From Rhabdornis inornatus (Eukaryota; Chordata; Aves; Passeriformes; Rhabdornithidae), in NCBI GenBank assembly GCA_013397075.1, contig VWZS01009594.1, positions 354,744 through 418,743 of the forward strand: a DNA stretch of 64,000 nucleotides. The letters are read 5' to 3'. This document shows, in pieces, positions 21,124-32,700 of the stretch. Both the position numbers and the translations under genes were made by a program. The stretch's first letter is position 1. The number at the start of each line of letters is the position of its first letter. A model generated the notes under the pieces. It ran no database searches. It saw only the letters and a program-made list of their open reading frames with translations, and was not told the DNA's origin.

Positions 21124-21514
21124 CTTGTGGAGACCCCAAAAGGCATTCCCTAGTTAGGAGACACAAGAGGCTTCTGCCATAGCAAACCCTGCTCTGTCAT
21201 GCCAATGTACCTCTGTTCTGTTCCTTCTGTCGGTCCCATGCCCCTCCCTGTCCCTCAGTCTTTCGGTCACTCCCACCCTGTTTCGCTGTTGGCTCCCATG
21301 CCCTAACCCCACCTTTGTACCATGTCCCTTGGTAATTGGTCTCTGATGCTCCCCCCACCCTGAACCATGTACTTGAGCCTAGACCCTCACCACGAGGTTT
21401 GCCTTTGCCTTTTCCTCTGGTCCTGGACTACCCACAGGTGTAGCTGAAATAAACATCTCTGTGGAACAAAGGCCCTTCCTGCCTCTTTACCCTCGACCAT
21501 CATAACAGCTATCC
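21124..21514 (+). mobile_element. Probable solo LTR of an endogenous retrovirus
   Basis: A segment of about 390 bases starts TGTGGAGACC and ends CATAACA. It has an AATAAA hexamer at 21448-21453 about 60 bases before the end, and CT-rich unique sequence in between. This is the layout expected of a long terminal repeat with R/U5 at the right. No internal retroviral genes flank it. The candidate flanking duplications (only GCT shared) are not exact, so the ends and the class are uncertain. It lies between two KIF18B relic exons. Confidence 0.45.
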
Positions 21515-21934
21515 AGGCTACAGCACTGCTGATGCTGGTGCCCTCCCACAGCCCCTCTCCCCGGCGCAGGCTGTCCCAAGCTCGCTCCCAAGCTCAGCTT
21601 GACCACAGACAGGTTCCTGGCACGGCTGCCAGTGGAGTCCCACTGATTCACCTGGATCTGCAAGGACAGAGGGGGCTGAAACTATGGCTCCACACAGCTG
21701 CTCTGTGGGACAGAGCTCTGTGTTTCCAGGGAAAGAGCCAGTGAATCCTGTGGGGAGATGAGGCAGGAGGAGCAGAGGAACCTGGCACGCCGGAGGATGA
21801 GCCAAACACCTGGTGATGACACAAGGAGCAGAGCCAGGGAAGGGATCTGGCAGGAAGGGACAGCTATGGGAACAATCAGCATTTCCCACACTCGATGACA
21901 GAGAGGGGTATGGCTGGTCAGGTCCTCAGAGGGA

Positions 21935-22562
21935 CTGGAAAAGCATCCAGACACCTGGGCTGCTGCTCTGCAAGCAGCAAGGGGTGAGGCACCAGGCTCA
22001 GGCTGAAGTGTCAGCCAGAACCTCCATCTGCCCAGGCAGCCGTGACAGCCCTGAGAATTCGGCCGAGGGCCTGGCTGGAATTGAAATCCATTGGCAGCTT
22101 TGCCCCGAGAAACCAGAGAGCCATGGACAGAGCCCCGGGGGAGCAAAATTCCCAGCTCAGTGCTGAGGGGGACAGCCCTGGGATGTTGGTCCTGGCACAG
22201 GTTTCCAGGTCTGTTTCCAGCAGCAATGGGAACGATCCCAGAGCCAGCAGCCCTTACCTGGAAGATGGCGTGGGAGCAGAGGAGGTGGTGCTGGCCTTGG
22301 TGTGACGCTGTGCCCAGTTTTTATTGCCCTTGGCCAACATGTCCAGGAGCTGCTCTGGTGATGTGGGCTGGGAGAGAAAGGGCAGGGGCTGGATCAGCAC
22401 CTGGACACAGCAGCCGGACACCCCGGGGCCAAGACACCCGGCAGCTCTGCGGGGCTGTGGCAGCTCCAGGCCAGGTCTGCTCCCAGCCAGGAGCCAGGGG
22501 GCACTGGGAGCTCCACACCCCCGTGTCCCCAGGACTCCCAGCCGCTCTCAGCACCAGTGCAG
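21935..22562 (-). repeat. 628-bp inverted repeat, arm B
   Basis: Partner of arm A (14725-15352). This arm lies within the KIF18B locus and carries the original-orientation exon 4 relic at 22258-22367, so it is probably the source copy. Both ends break abruptly. Beyond the right end KIF18B intron and exon 3 follow; beyond the left end an older, less similar inverted match resumes at about 21895. Confidence 0.93.
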
Positions 22563-24189
22563 ATGAGTCTGTCCCAGCCTTTGTGCCCTTCTTGTGCCCC
22601 GACCTGGTGGAAGGAGAGGCCCTGTGCCACAGCTCCTTTCCTGGGCTGCTCCTAGACGTTCAGCAGGCCCCGGGGCTCCAGCAGGTCATAGACGTGGTCT
22701 TTGTACACCTGGAGAATGAAATCGAGGTCAGGCTGAGGTTTGATTCTCTGGGAGGGTGCTGAGAAAAGAGCTGGGTACCCCTGCAGGATCTGGCACAACT
22801 GGGAGTTCCCCCTGATCCCACCTCTGGGACCTCATTCCACTGGGAGCAGCTGATGGGGCTCACTCAGAAGGCAGAACAGCTCCCAGAGCTTTGCTGGGCA
22901 GTTCCCTCAACCCTGCTCCTCTCCAGTCCTTCCAGCCAGGAAGCCCTCACTGCTCTGTGGAGCACGGCAAGGGAGAGAAAACCCCCGTGCTCTAGCTGGC
23001 AGAAACCAGCATCTCCTGTTCACTCCACCAAGTGGGTGATCCTGCTTCCAGTCAGGCTGCCCTGCGAACCCCACACACAGCAGGGGACCCTGAGTGTGAC
23101 ACTACAGCTTGGGATCAACCCCAAATCTCTTCCCTGGGGACCCTGAGGCAGGAGGGGACACGCTGGGCCACAGCAAACCTGCTGGTAGGAGATGAGGACC
23201 TCACAGCTCTTGTCCTTCATAGCTTTGAGCCTCTTGACAGCTCCAGGTGCACAATGCTGGGATTGGTCTTGGAGCCCACCATGGTGTGGGTTTTCCCAAC
23301 TCCCAAAGCACCGTAGGCAAACACTGGAAGGAGAAGGGGTGGGTGCTGAAATGATCTATCATTACTCTATCTCTGTCTCATGGTCTATCATTACTCACCT
23401 GGTGCAGCAGAAGGTTGGGTCCTGGCTGGAGTGGAGAGGAGAGGAGAGGAGAGGAGCTTGCCGCACAGATAAGACAGGAGGTAAAACATAACTTTCCCCA
23501 CTGCTCCTTGGGGCAATTTTTCGCCCTGGTTTCAGCCTCTCTAATGCAGCAGGGAGAATGAGTCTCCAGATGAGCACTGCTCCCATGCTCAGGTCACCTC
23601 CGACCCTCTCCCAAGGCATTTCTGCTTCCTCTCTTTTACCTCCATCTTCCAGCGCCTCCTCTGAAGCCTCTGCATCAGGGTGGGACGCACTGCTCTGGAG
23701 CTCAGCCCTCCTCCCGAGGGCAGCACCCAGTGCTGGGGCCTGGGGAGAGGGGCAGCCTTTCAGTGGCTGTCAGGAACCACAGAGAGCTGGAGCAGCATCC
23801 CCTGGTCTGAGCAGCCGGTGCAGGGTGAGCCTGGAGAGTGCTGGGCTCCTCCCAGGAATGTGCCCGTGACATCCAATGGCTGCCAAAAGCTGGGAACAGC
23901 TCGGGGGCTGCAGCAGCAGCAAGGGGCTGTGGAAGCTGCCCAGGACCTGTCAGACCCGGCTCTACGGAGCCATTCAGCCTGGGAAGGGATGGCAGAGCCA
24001 AGGGGTCTGCTTTCCCCATGCATCCACCGCATTTCTTCCCATCCTTCCTGACCCAGGACAGACAAGAGCAAGTGATCCTTGCTCCCCAAAATGTCTGAAC
24101 AGCTCCTGCCCAGCCTTACCTCTACCCCAAAGCCCATATTCATCCTCTCCACCCCGTCCAGAGTGCCGAGCACTGCTGGAACCAACAAG

Positions 24190-24895
24190 ATTAAGGCTGT
24201 GTGTTTTTGCGTTGCTGTTGTGTCACCCCATTCCCAAAGATGCATGGGGACTTCCAAATTAAATTCAGGGCTCTTCTGAGCCCACCCAGCCTGGGAGCAG
24301 ATCGGGCAGGAGCTCCTGCAAGGATCAGACCTGTGTGCCAGGACTTACCGGAGCAGCTGTACCTAGCGAGGAGGGTTTCCAGCAGAGGGAGCGTGGTGTG
24401 CTGGAACACCTCCTCCTGCGTGGCCTCCTTGTCAAAAACGCGGTCGAACACAAACTTGAGGTTCCTGCGGGGCAGCCGGTGCTGCCAGTGCCACTGGGCT
24501 CCTCGGGGCTGAGCAGCACCCCGTGCTGGTTCAGGACGTGCAGGATGGGGGCTGCAGCTTGCTCTTAGGGGCTGGGGAGACTCACATGCAGCTCCACGGC
24601 CATGGGGCCCTCCTGGGGGGCTCTGTGCCCCAGTGGGCACCTGGGGCTGGGGCATGGGGCTGCTGGGGGAGACGGCTCCCGATCCAATGATCTGGCTCTT
24701 CATGCGGTCTAGGGGGGAGTAGGTTCAGCTGGAGGGTGCAGTGGGGGAGAGAAATCCCCAGGCTGGGCGAGGTCTCAGAGCCTCCCTCTCCCTCCCCGAG
24801 GCCTGCACCCATCCCCTCCCTGTGCCAATCCTGCCCAGTGTCCCTTTGGAGCCCCTCATGAGCCCCTCTCAGGCTCCCACAGCCTCTCCCAAAAC
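24190..24895 (+). repeat. KIF18B 5' region with inverted paralogue at 14390-14720
   Basis: Only the outer parts (about 24191-24245 and 24655-24895) match the inverted copy. The middle part with KIF18B exon 1 has no partner. It is listed to mark the extent of the older duplication. Confidence 0.55.
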
Positions 24896-25338
24896 CATGG
24901 CCCCCCTTCGTGTCTCCTTGGATCCCAAAAGGCTCTACAAACCCCTTCATGCTCTTACTGCTCCCCTGGACCTCCACAGCCCCCAAAGACCCTGAATCCC
25001 TTTTAGACAGCTCCCTCTCACAGCCTCCAGAAAGGTCCCACATCCCCCTTCAAGCCCACTCGGCCCCTCCCCACCTTTTGGCCCCCATAGCCGCTCTCAC
25101 GACCCTCTCACTCCTTTGGTGCACTCGGAGCCCCCTCCCACAGCCCAGCCTCCCTCCCCTCCAGACCCCTGTGTCCCCACTCTGCCCCTCTGGCACAGCA
25201 GAGCTGCCCCAGCAGGGACGGCAGCACCCACGCGTGGGGTCGGCAGTGCCGGCGCCGTGCAAGGGACAAGGCACAGCCTCGGTCACCGAGAACGGGCTCC
25301 GACCAGAGCGCGGCTGAGAGAGGCCAGCGCAGTCCAGG

Positions 25339-25444
25339 CCTGCTGGGACCTGCTGGGACCTGCCGGGACCTGCCGGGACCTGCCGGGACCTGCCCGGACC
25401 TGCCAGGATCTGCCAGGACCTGCTGGGACCTGCTGGGACCTGCC
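25339..25444. repeat. 10-bp minisatellite (GGGACCTGCY)n
   Basis: About ten tandem copies of GGGACCTGC plus C or T, with single-base variants, run directly into an ambiguous base (n) at 25445. The n suggests the assembly may have collapsed or misread the array. Confidence 0.9.
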
Positions 25445-25799
25445 NTCAGGGACCCGCCGGTGCCCGGCAGCCCCGGCTGGTGTCGCTCGTGCCGCTGGAG
25501 CTGTGCTGGGACCAACGGAGCCCCCGAGGATCCATTACCCTGGAACCACAGGGTCACTGACGGGTTTGGGTCAGACGGGATCCTAAAAGGTGATCTCGTC
25601 ACAGCTCCCCAGAGTGGAGGGGCAGCATCTCCTCTCTCACCCCCCTCTGGCCACTCCTTTTCTGCTGCAGCCCAGGATGTGTTTGGGGTTTGGTGCTGCC
25701 AGCGCTCGCTGTTGGCTCAGGTGCAGTTTTCCTGCAGTGGAACCCCCAAGTCCTTCCCTGCAGAGCAGCTCTCAGCTCTTCTCCCCCTCTGTGCTGGTG

Positions 25800-25950
25800 C
25801 CTGGGACGGTCTCAAGCAGCCTCTTGTCCTTGGCTTTATTGAACTTCATCGTGTTCTCTTGGTCCCACTTCTCGAGCTTGTCCAGGTCCCCCCGGATGTC
25901 ACCTGCACCGCAGCTTCGTGTCACCTTTGTGAACACGCTGAGGGCTGGAG
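25800..25950 (-). mobile_element. CR1 LINE fragment (reverse transcriptase end region)
   Basis: On the minus strand the sequence encodes IRGDLDKLEKWDQENTMKFN followed by KAKDK. That is the pattern of the avian CR1 polymerase near LDRLEKWA-x-NLMKFNKGKCK. The fragment is short and interrupted. Confidence 0.7.
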
Positions 25951-26764
25951 CCACCGTGGGTGCCAGTGAGGAAGGGACAGCAGAGCCCCAGTGCCACTGC
26001 AGAGCACTCAGGGACACCGCTGGTCATCACCAGCCTCCCCCAGGACACGGGGTCACTGCCCACAACCCTCTGCATCCAGCCAGCCACCTCCTCACCCACC
26101 CAGCAGCCCTGGGTCCCTCCAGTTTAGGGATGAGGATGTCCTGTGGGACCGTGTCTGGAGGGCTGCATTTTTAGAGGGGACGAAGAAAGCTCCAGCCTGT
26201 GGGTGCAGCTGTGGATTAGGGTGTCTGGGGATATTGCTCTGTCACAGTTTGGTTGTGTAATGACGGTCCCTCGTGTTGAGGACCACATTTAGAGCAGAGA
26301 GCTTGGGGGGCAGCTGCCCTGGGAGCTGCAGGGTGAGCTCTGTGGGGAAAATGGCCAAAGCCCCTGGCAAGCGGCCAGGACCTGGCACTGACCCAAAGGG
26401 GCCCTGCAGCGCCGGGCAGGTAACCAGACACTCGGACACAGCAGGAGGTGATGGCTCAGCAGGAAGACTCCACTGTCAGGTGCACAGACTGGGAGGGGAT
26501 GGAAGCCTGGGAGGTTTGTTGGGGTCCCTCCCCAGAGGCTCCATCTCAAGCTGCTGTTGAGCTGCTGCAGCACAATAAAATTCCTTATAGGAACCAGAGC
26601 CTGGGACTGAACTTTGGGAGCCCTGGGGCTGTGCTGGAGAGGAAACCAGGAGCAACTGTGGGATGGGGTATGGGGGAGCCAACAGGGCCCCTCAGGGCAC
26701 TGCTGATGGCCTTGGCCACACCACTGCCAGTCTTGGGTGGGAGTGCAGCTGCCAGGGCAGCTCC

Positions 26765-26862
26765 AGGATGGATGAAAAGAAGTTTATTGAACACTGTCTG
26801 ACCCAGATGGGACCTCAGGTCACCTTCCTTCTCCAACATCCAACTGTCAGCACCAGCTGACT
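26765..26862 (+). repeat. Direct repeat of unknown family, copy 1
   Basis: This shares GATGGATGA, AAGTTT-TGAACA, CTGAC-C-ATGGGAC and ACCTTCCTTCTC-AACATCCAACTG blocks with 27150-27245 in the same orientation, at about 75%. Not identified. An AATAAA at 26574-26579 lies upstream. Confidence 0.5.
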
Positions 26863-27149
26863 GACCCAGTATGTCAATAGGTAGGGAATGATCAACCCTT
26901 TTCTGTGATTTTATATTGATAATCCTTTCTGGCCTATGGCAACTCTGTTGACCTTAATTTTGTTCTCTTTGGTACCTGCAATATTATTGCGTGTCAGGGC
27001 AGTGTTAAATCCCTTGAAACTTTTCCCTTTGATCTTATTAGCAGGAATGCCCCATTAAAATCAAGGAGGAATTCCTGTTGAGGAACCTCTGGAGCTGCTG
27101 CTGTGAAGGGACTTCTGGAGGGGTAGGAATGTGACTGCCAGAGGGGCAC

Positions 27150-27245
27150 TGAGATGGATGACCAGAAAGTTTCCTGAACAATTGCTGACTCGTATGGGAC
27201 ACCTTCCTTCTCTAAACATCCAACTGCTGATGCTGGATGAGTTCA
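27150..27245 (+). repeat. Direct repeat of unknown family, copy 2
   Basis: Partner of 26765-26862, sharing the block order described there. Together they may be fragments of one interspersed repeat. Confidence 0.5.
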
Positions 27246-27959
27246 CCTGGGATCCTTGCAGCAGGGAGAAACAAAGGGAGAGTGTTAAAATTCCCTGAGC
27301 AGATTCCACATCAATTCTAGGAGTAGGTGTGAGTCTCTCCGTCGTACAGCATTTTGGTGCAGTTACTGCAGTGGATAGAGAACGGGGCCAGGCTGTGCCT
27401 GCACCTGAAATGGATCCGGGAGAGCAGGGTCTGAGCCGGGCTCGGCAGGGACACAGCGAGCCCAGAGTCCAGGGTGCAGTGGGAAACTTTACAGTCCGGG
27501 GCAGTGTCGTGTGCTGGACACTGCGTGCAGTGCACAGTGATTCCTTTTCGAGGCACTTCCATGGCAGGATCTGTCCTGTGCAGCTCCCACGCTGCCCATG
27601 TGTCCGGCCGGGCGGCTGGGGCACAAACCCGGGGAAGGAGCTGCCCCCTCGGGAATGCTGGCGGTGCTCACGGAGCCTCCTCGGGAAGGGGATCCAGGGC
27701 GATGCGCAGGGAGAGGCGCCTCGGCTCCAAACCGCTCCTGAACTACTTACGCCATAGTGGTAACACTTTGTGCCCGCTCAGCCCCTTACGACCTGACCTT
27801 TCTTAAGCCACGGCATCCTCACTGTACCTGTACCTCATTCGGGGCCCCAAAACCCCTCGCACAGGGCACTGCACCCACTCCGAGCTCCCACGGCCCCGCT
27901 CTCTCCGCTCCACGCGAGTTTCCGCCACCGCTCCGCCTTTAAATTGCCCGCGAGGCCCC

Positions 27960-28075
27960 GCCCTGCTTTCTGATTGGCCCTGTACCACCTTCCGGCTCCC
28001 ATTGGCTGCGTCCCGCGTGGTGCCTCATGGGGGTTGTAGTCCCAAACCCCGCGCGATGCGCCATGGGAGCAGCAG
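27960..28075 (-). promoter_or_regulatory. KIF18B: CCAAT-type promoter upstream of the KIF18B relic
   Basis: On the minus strand there are two CCAAT boxes (27977-27973 and 28005-28001, 28 bases apart) and a GGACTACAACCCCCATGAG motif (about 28043-28024). The latter resembles the ZNF143/SBS element ACTACAATTCCCA. The surroundings are CpG-rich. Paired CCAAT boxes are typical of cell-cycle promoters, which fits KIF18B. A non-coding first exon would lie to the left, and a donor-like GTGAGCACC is seen near 27.67 kb. It could equally serve an unrecognised transcript. Confidence 0.5.
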
Positions 28076-28356
28076 TCTCGCCGCCACCTGCGCCCCCTGC
28101 CGGCGGCTCCCGGGGCAGCAGCACAGCTCAGAGCCCCGGCCGGCGGCGCGGCTTGGAACGGCCCGAGGGGTTCCGGGGGGTCCCGAGGAGGCTCGGAAGG
28201 TCCCGGGAGTCCACGGGGATGCGGGGGGGTCCCCGGGTGGGGCTTCAGCCGCACCGCTCTCAATCCAGTCCGGCCCCAGCTGGGATCGATGCTGGGGAAC
28301 AGCACCGGGACGCGCCGGGGCTTGGGACACACACACAGAGCTGGGGGAGGGAGCAC

Positions 28357-28690
28357 ACCTGAAACACACACACACACACCTGGAACACATGCACACCTGG
28401 AACAAACACACTCACCTGAAACGCACACACACACCTGGAACACACACACACACGCACCTGGAACAAACACACACACCTGGAACACACACACACACATCTG
28501 GAACAAACACACTCACCTGGAACACACACACACACCTGGAACAAACACACACCTGGAACACACACACATACCTAGAATAAACACACACATCTGGAACAAA
28601 CACACATACCTAGAATAAACACACACATCTGGAACAAACACACACGCACCTTGAACACACATACACATCTTGAGCACACACATCTTCACA
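28357..28690. repeat. Minisatellite of CACA tracts and CCTGGAACA
   Basis: Irregular tandem units of about 20-30 bases combine (CA)n with ACCTGGAACAAACACAC. Translated, it gives Thr/His-rich or Cys/Val-rich open frames that are not genes. Confidence 0.92.
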
Positions 28691-29754
28691 ACACAGACAC
28701 ATACCTGGGGACACACACACCCCTGGGGACATGAACACTCATTCTTGGGGTCACACATACAGCCAGGACGACACCCAGCCCCGTCCTGTCCCCAAGGCCA
28801 TTCCGTGTCCCCAGGGCTCCCATCCTCTGACCCCACCATAGCCACTCCGGAGGCAGCCGCTGGCCCCGGGCAGCCGCTGTCACCTCTAATTGGACCATGT
28901 CCTGCCCATGCCGAGGCAGCGGTGACGGGCGCGTGTGCCCCAGGGTCCCAGTGGCTCAGTGTGGCCTGACCGTGTCCCTCCCCTCACAGTGGCAATGCTA
29001 TGTTACTCAGGGGACACCCGCTCATAGGGCCACCTGGGCCCTGGGGACAGGGCCATGGTAATGGTGGCACCCCGAGTGGCCCCTCTGAAGGTGGTGGAGG
29101 GACAGTGAACCTCTCGTGGCTGGGGTGATTTGATAAACCAAGCGGGGTCGGGGTGGGAGGTGGTGGTGGCAGAAAGACCTCATCCCCAGGGTGGGGGACA
29201 TTGGGGACACACACAGCAAACGGGGAGAGATCACAGCTCTGCTTTACCATGTTGTCACCCCGGCAGGGGCGCAGGACGGCGGCTCCCCCCGCCCCAGCAC
29301 AGCCCCTCAGGTCGGAGCCGTGCGGACACCGCGCGTCTGTACAGCCGGACCCCCCCGGCATGGCCCCAGGGCGGGCAGAGAGCAGGGGCGGGACAAGGGG
29401 GGCACAGCCGGGGATGGGGGTGTCGTGGGACAGCGCGGGGGGCACCCCCAGCCTCTGGCCACCCCCAACCCTCTGCAGCCCTCGAATGGCAGCCTTGGTG
29501 TGAGCGCAGGGAAAAGGGGGGTTCTGGGCACCGAAGGCAGCCGGGAGCGCGGGGAGGGGGAATCCGTAGGCTGGACCGTGGCGGGGGGTGCCGTGGGGCT
29601 GGGCAGGAGCGAGGGGAGCTGCAGAGGGCAGCCGGGAACCAAAGCACGGCACGGGCATGCCGTGGGGCTGGGGGTCACTGCGGGGGATGCCAGGGCGATG
29701 CCGTGGGGCTGGGCGGGGGCGGGGGGTGCCGGGGGCGCTGCCGCGGCTCCGGGC

Positions 29755-32700
29755 TCAGTCCGAGTAGATGATGAAGCCGGAGAAGGTGCTGTACTTGTTG
29801 TTGTTGCCGCCGTGGGCTTTGCCCCCGTCCAGCTTGATGAAGACCTCGTCCCCCGCGTCCAGGTGCAGGATGACGCTGTTGCTGGCGTAGTCGTAGTTCT
29901 GGTCGGCGTCCTGCGCGATGGCGCTGGCCCGGACCTGCCCAGGGGACACCGCGGGACCGGCTCAGGGCACGCCTTGGCCCGCGGATCCCACGGGACACGC
30001 CGGGTCCCGCCTGACAACATCAGATACCCCCGCTACGCTGTAGCGTGGGGTGCCCTGGATCCCCCACCGTGGGTGAGGGGGTCCCGGGGGGTGGCGGCTC
30101 CTCCGAGCACCGCCCAGAGCCTCTCCATGACCCGGCGGGGACAGACACGGGACCACGGCTCTGGGTTTGGGGGACCATGGCACAGACGTGTGACTGCGGG
30201 TCTGGATTCAAATGCAGGACTACAGCCCAGACATAGGACCCCATTCTGATACAGGACCACAGCTCTGACACGGAACCCCAAATCCAGGTTTGGATACAAG
30301 ACCAGGGGGCCACGGCTCCAACAAGGGACCGACCACAATTCCACATTCAGGCGTGGGACTGCGGCTCTCACACAGGACCCTGACTCCGTAATTGCATACA
30401 AGACCCCAGCTCAGGCACACGACCCCAGCTCCAGAGTCCCATGTGGGACCATGTCTCTGACACAGGACCCCAGTTCCCAGCTCGGATATGGGACCACAGC
30501 TTCATCATGGAACCCCAGATCCAGGTTTGGGTGCAGGACCCCAGCTCAGACACAGGACCTCGCCTCTGGGTTTGGATACAGGACAATGCCTGGGACACAG
30601 GACCCCATCTCCCAGCCCAGCCCCAAATCAAACCACTGAACGCAGCGCATCCCACAGCGCTTCCCAGGAGCTGCGCAGGGACCGTCAGCGTGTGGCGAGG
30701 GCTGAACTCAAATCCCTCATCACACGGACCCGCATCCACTGCGGGGCAGGATGCTCCCCCCATAAAGGTTTCCTGGGTGCCGGCAGAGCCAGAGGAGCCG
30801 TCACCGCCTGCAGAAGCGGTTCCGTGGCTGGAGCCCGCTGCCGCTGCAGAATTCTTTGGGTAATCAAATCTCCGCCGGCGCCTCGCGGGGAGATCGCGGG
30901 GCTGGGTGACAGTGACAAGGCGGCTGGTGAAATCCCAAGTGAAATGCAGAAGCGCTGCGCCGGGAGAAGATGCCGCTAATTACAACCGACGAGAATCGGC
31001 TCTTAATTGTCTCGCCGGGCGGGCGGGCACCGGCGACCGGCTGCGGTGTCCCGGAGCGGCGGGAGAAACACGGCTGTCCCCATGAGTCCTGTCCTTTGCC
31101 CCCAGCACAGGAGTCTCAGGGGACCACTCGTCCCCAGCTGCACCTCCCCGAGCCCACCGGCAGCCTGCGATGCTGGGGTCAGATGCTGTTAACTCTGGAA
31201 CCTACTGATGGCCAGGCTGGCGATCCCATAGGACTTGCTGGCTCCCACGCAGCCGTGTCCCTCATGCCACCAGCAACACTCACCCTGTTAAAAGTCACCC
31301 TGTGTCTACCCTGCCACCGCGAGCGTCCCTACTCCCGGCGGGGGATCCTGAATCCCAGTCAGTCACAGCGCCCCAATCTCCAGGGGACGCTGCCTCTCCT
31401 GGGGTTTTGCTGAGGAAGAGGAGTGAAGGAAAAAGGCGTGAGGAAGGAGAACCAGGAAGATCCATCTGGCGCCGGGCTCCCAGCATCGTCCCCCCCGCCA
31501 CAGCTGGAGCTGCCCGGTGCCATCCGTCTTCCCTCGTTAGGGAGCCGCCTCGTCACCGCGCGCCCGCCAGCCCTCACTAACCAGGGAAGATAAATGGCAG
31601 CGCTGGGCCCGGGCTGAGCCGCTCCCGGCACCGCAGTGGCACAGGAGGGGGGCTGCCAGCACGGCCCCCCGCGATGGCCTCACCCCCTTATCCTGTTCTG
31701 TGCCTCACTTTCCCCATGGGAGCCATGGGGGTGGCATGGCCCCAGCCTGGACGCTGCTGCAGCTGCTGTCCCTGACCCCAGTGACAATACTGGGGTGTCC
31801 CCGGTTCTGGGGACACTCCAGAGTGGTCCCCAAGGTGTTTGCACCCAAGAGCTCTCAGGCGGACAGGGGACAGTGGGTGCTGCCATGTGCAGTGACACTC
31901 GAGGCCTCGGGGACACCACGTGCCCCACGTACCACCATGGCCCGGGACCCCCGAGGCGTGGCAGCAGCTGCCATCGAGACCCCCAAACAGTGGGATCCTC
32001 AGGATCCTCGGGCACAGCCCTGGGTGCCCTCTCAGCACCCCTGGGTGCAGCCGTGGGTGACCCCCTCAGACCCCCCTGGGCACAGCAGCAGGTGCCCCCC
32101 AGGACCCTTGGGTGCAGCAGCAGATGCCCCCCGCCTCCGACCCCCAGACTGGGCAGTGGGTGCAGGACCCCCCAGCAGGTCCTTGTGTACCCTTGGGGAC
32201 TGTCCCCAACAGTCCCCTGGGGCTGTGACCCTCCCTGAACTGTGGGTGGCCCTCCTACCGCATGGGGACCCCAAAACCACCCGGTACCAGCCCTGGCCGT
32301 CCATCCGTCCATCAATCAATCAATCAATCAATCAGTCCGTCCCTCCGTCCGTCCACATCCCCCCTCCCGCTGCCCTCGCCTCAGCTAGCCGCTAATACAA
32401 ATAATAATTAATGCTAATTAACCAGCAGCAGCAGCTCCCCTGGCTCTCATTAACTCCAGCGCGACCCAACGGTGATGGGCAGCCCCCAAACCGGCAGCAC
32501 CCAGGGGATTTTGGGGTCAGAGGGGGCTCCCCAAGTTCTGACTCACTCTAAAGATGCCAGGATCGATCTTTGTGTCCTGGGAACCCCACACCATGTCAGG
32601 GACGAGGAATTTTTGGCAGTAATCCCCTAAATAACCCTATGTTTTAATTATTTGGGGCATTGGGGGGGGTGAGAATCTTTTTTATAGATATCGATGCGGC

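Larger units (their letters stand above)
20839..24603 (-). pseudogene. KIF18B: KIF18B (kinesin-8) locus, decayed by stops and frameshifts
   Basis: KIF18B is a plus-end-directed kinesin-8 controlling astral microtubules in mitosis. Exon 1 (24603-24349) starts MAVE, as in human, then has an in-frame TAA at codon 13. It recovers ILHVLNQHGVLLSPEEPSG, then changes frame to reach NLKFVFDRVFDKEATQEEVF. Exon 2 (23323-23179) keeps VFAYGALGVGKTHTMVGS (P-loop, degraded from GATGAGKT). It is about 13 bases shorter than expected and ends in another frame as SCEVLISYQQ. Exon 3 (22708-22604) aligns codon for codon (VYKDHVYDLLEPRG to GLSFHQ) except for an in-frame TAG at its codon 19. Exon 4 (22367-22258) has lost one base. 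A later motor exon (20952-20839) reads HVPFRDSKLLKDSLG but lacks three conserved residues. Splice signals largely survive. The motor core between exon 4 and 20952 is unrecognisable or only weakly suggested. Confidence 0.88.

Noticed and set aside
26235..26600. Possible second LTR (TGTCACAGTTTGGTTGTG start, AATAAA at 26574)
   Set aside because: No clear right end, no target-site duplication, and I could not identify the family.
28260..28845. Cys/Val-rich frames that might suggest a keratin-like or small secreted protein
   Set aside because: They are translations of the CACA/CCTGGAACA minisatellite.
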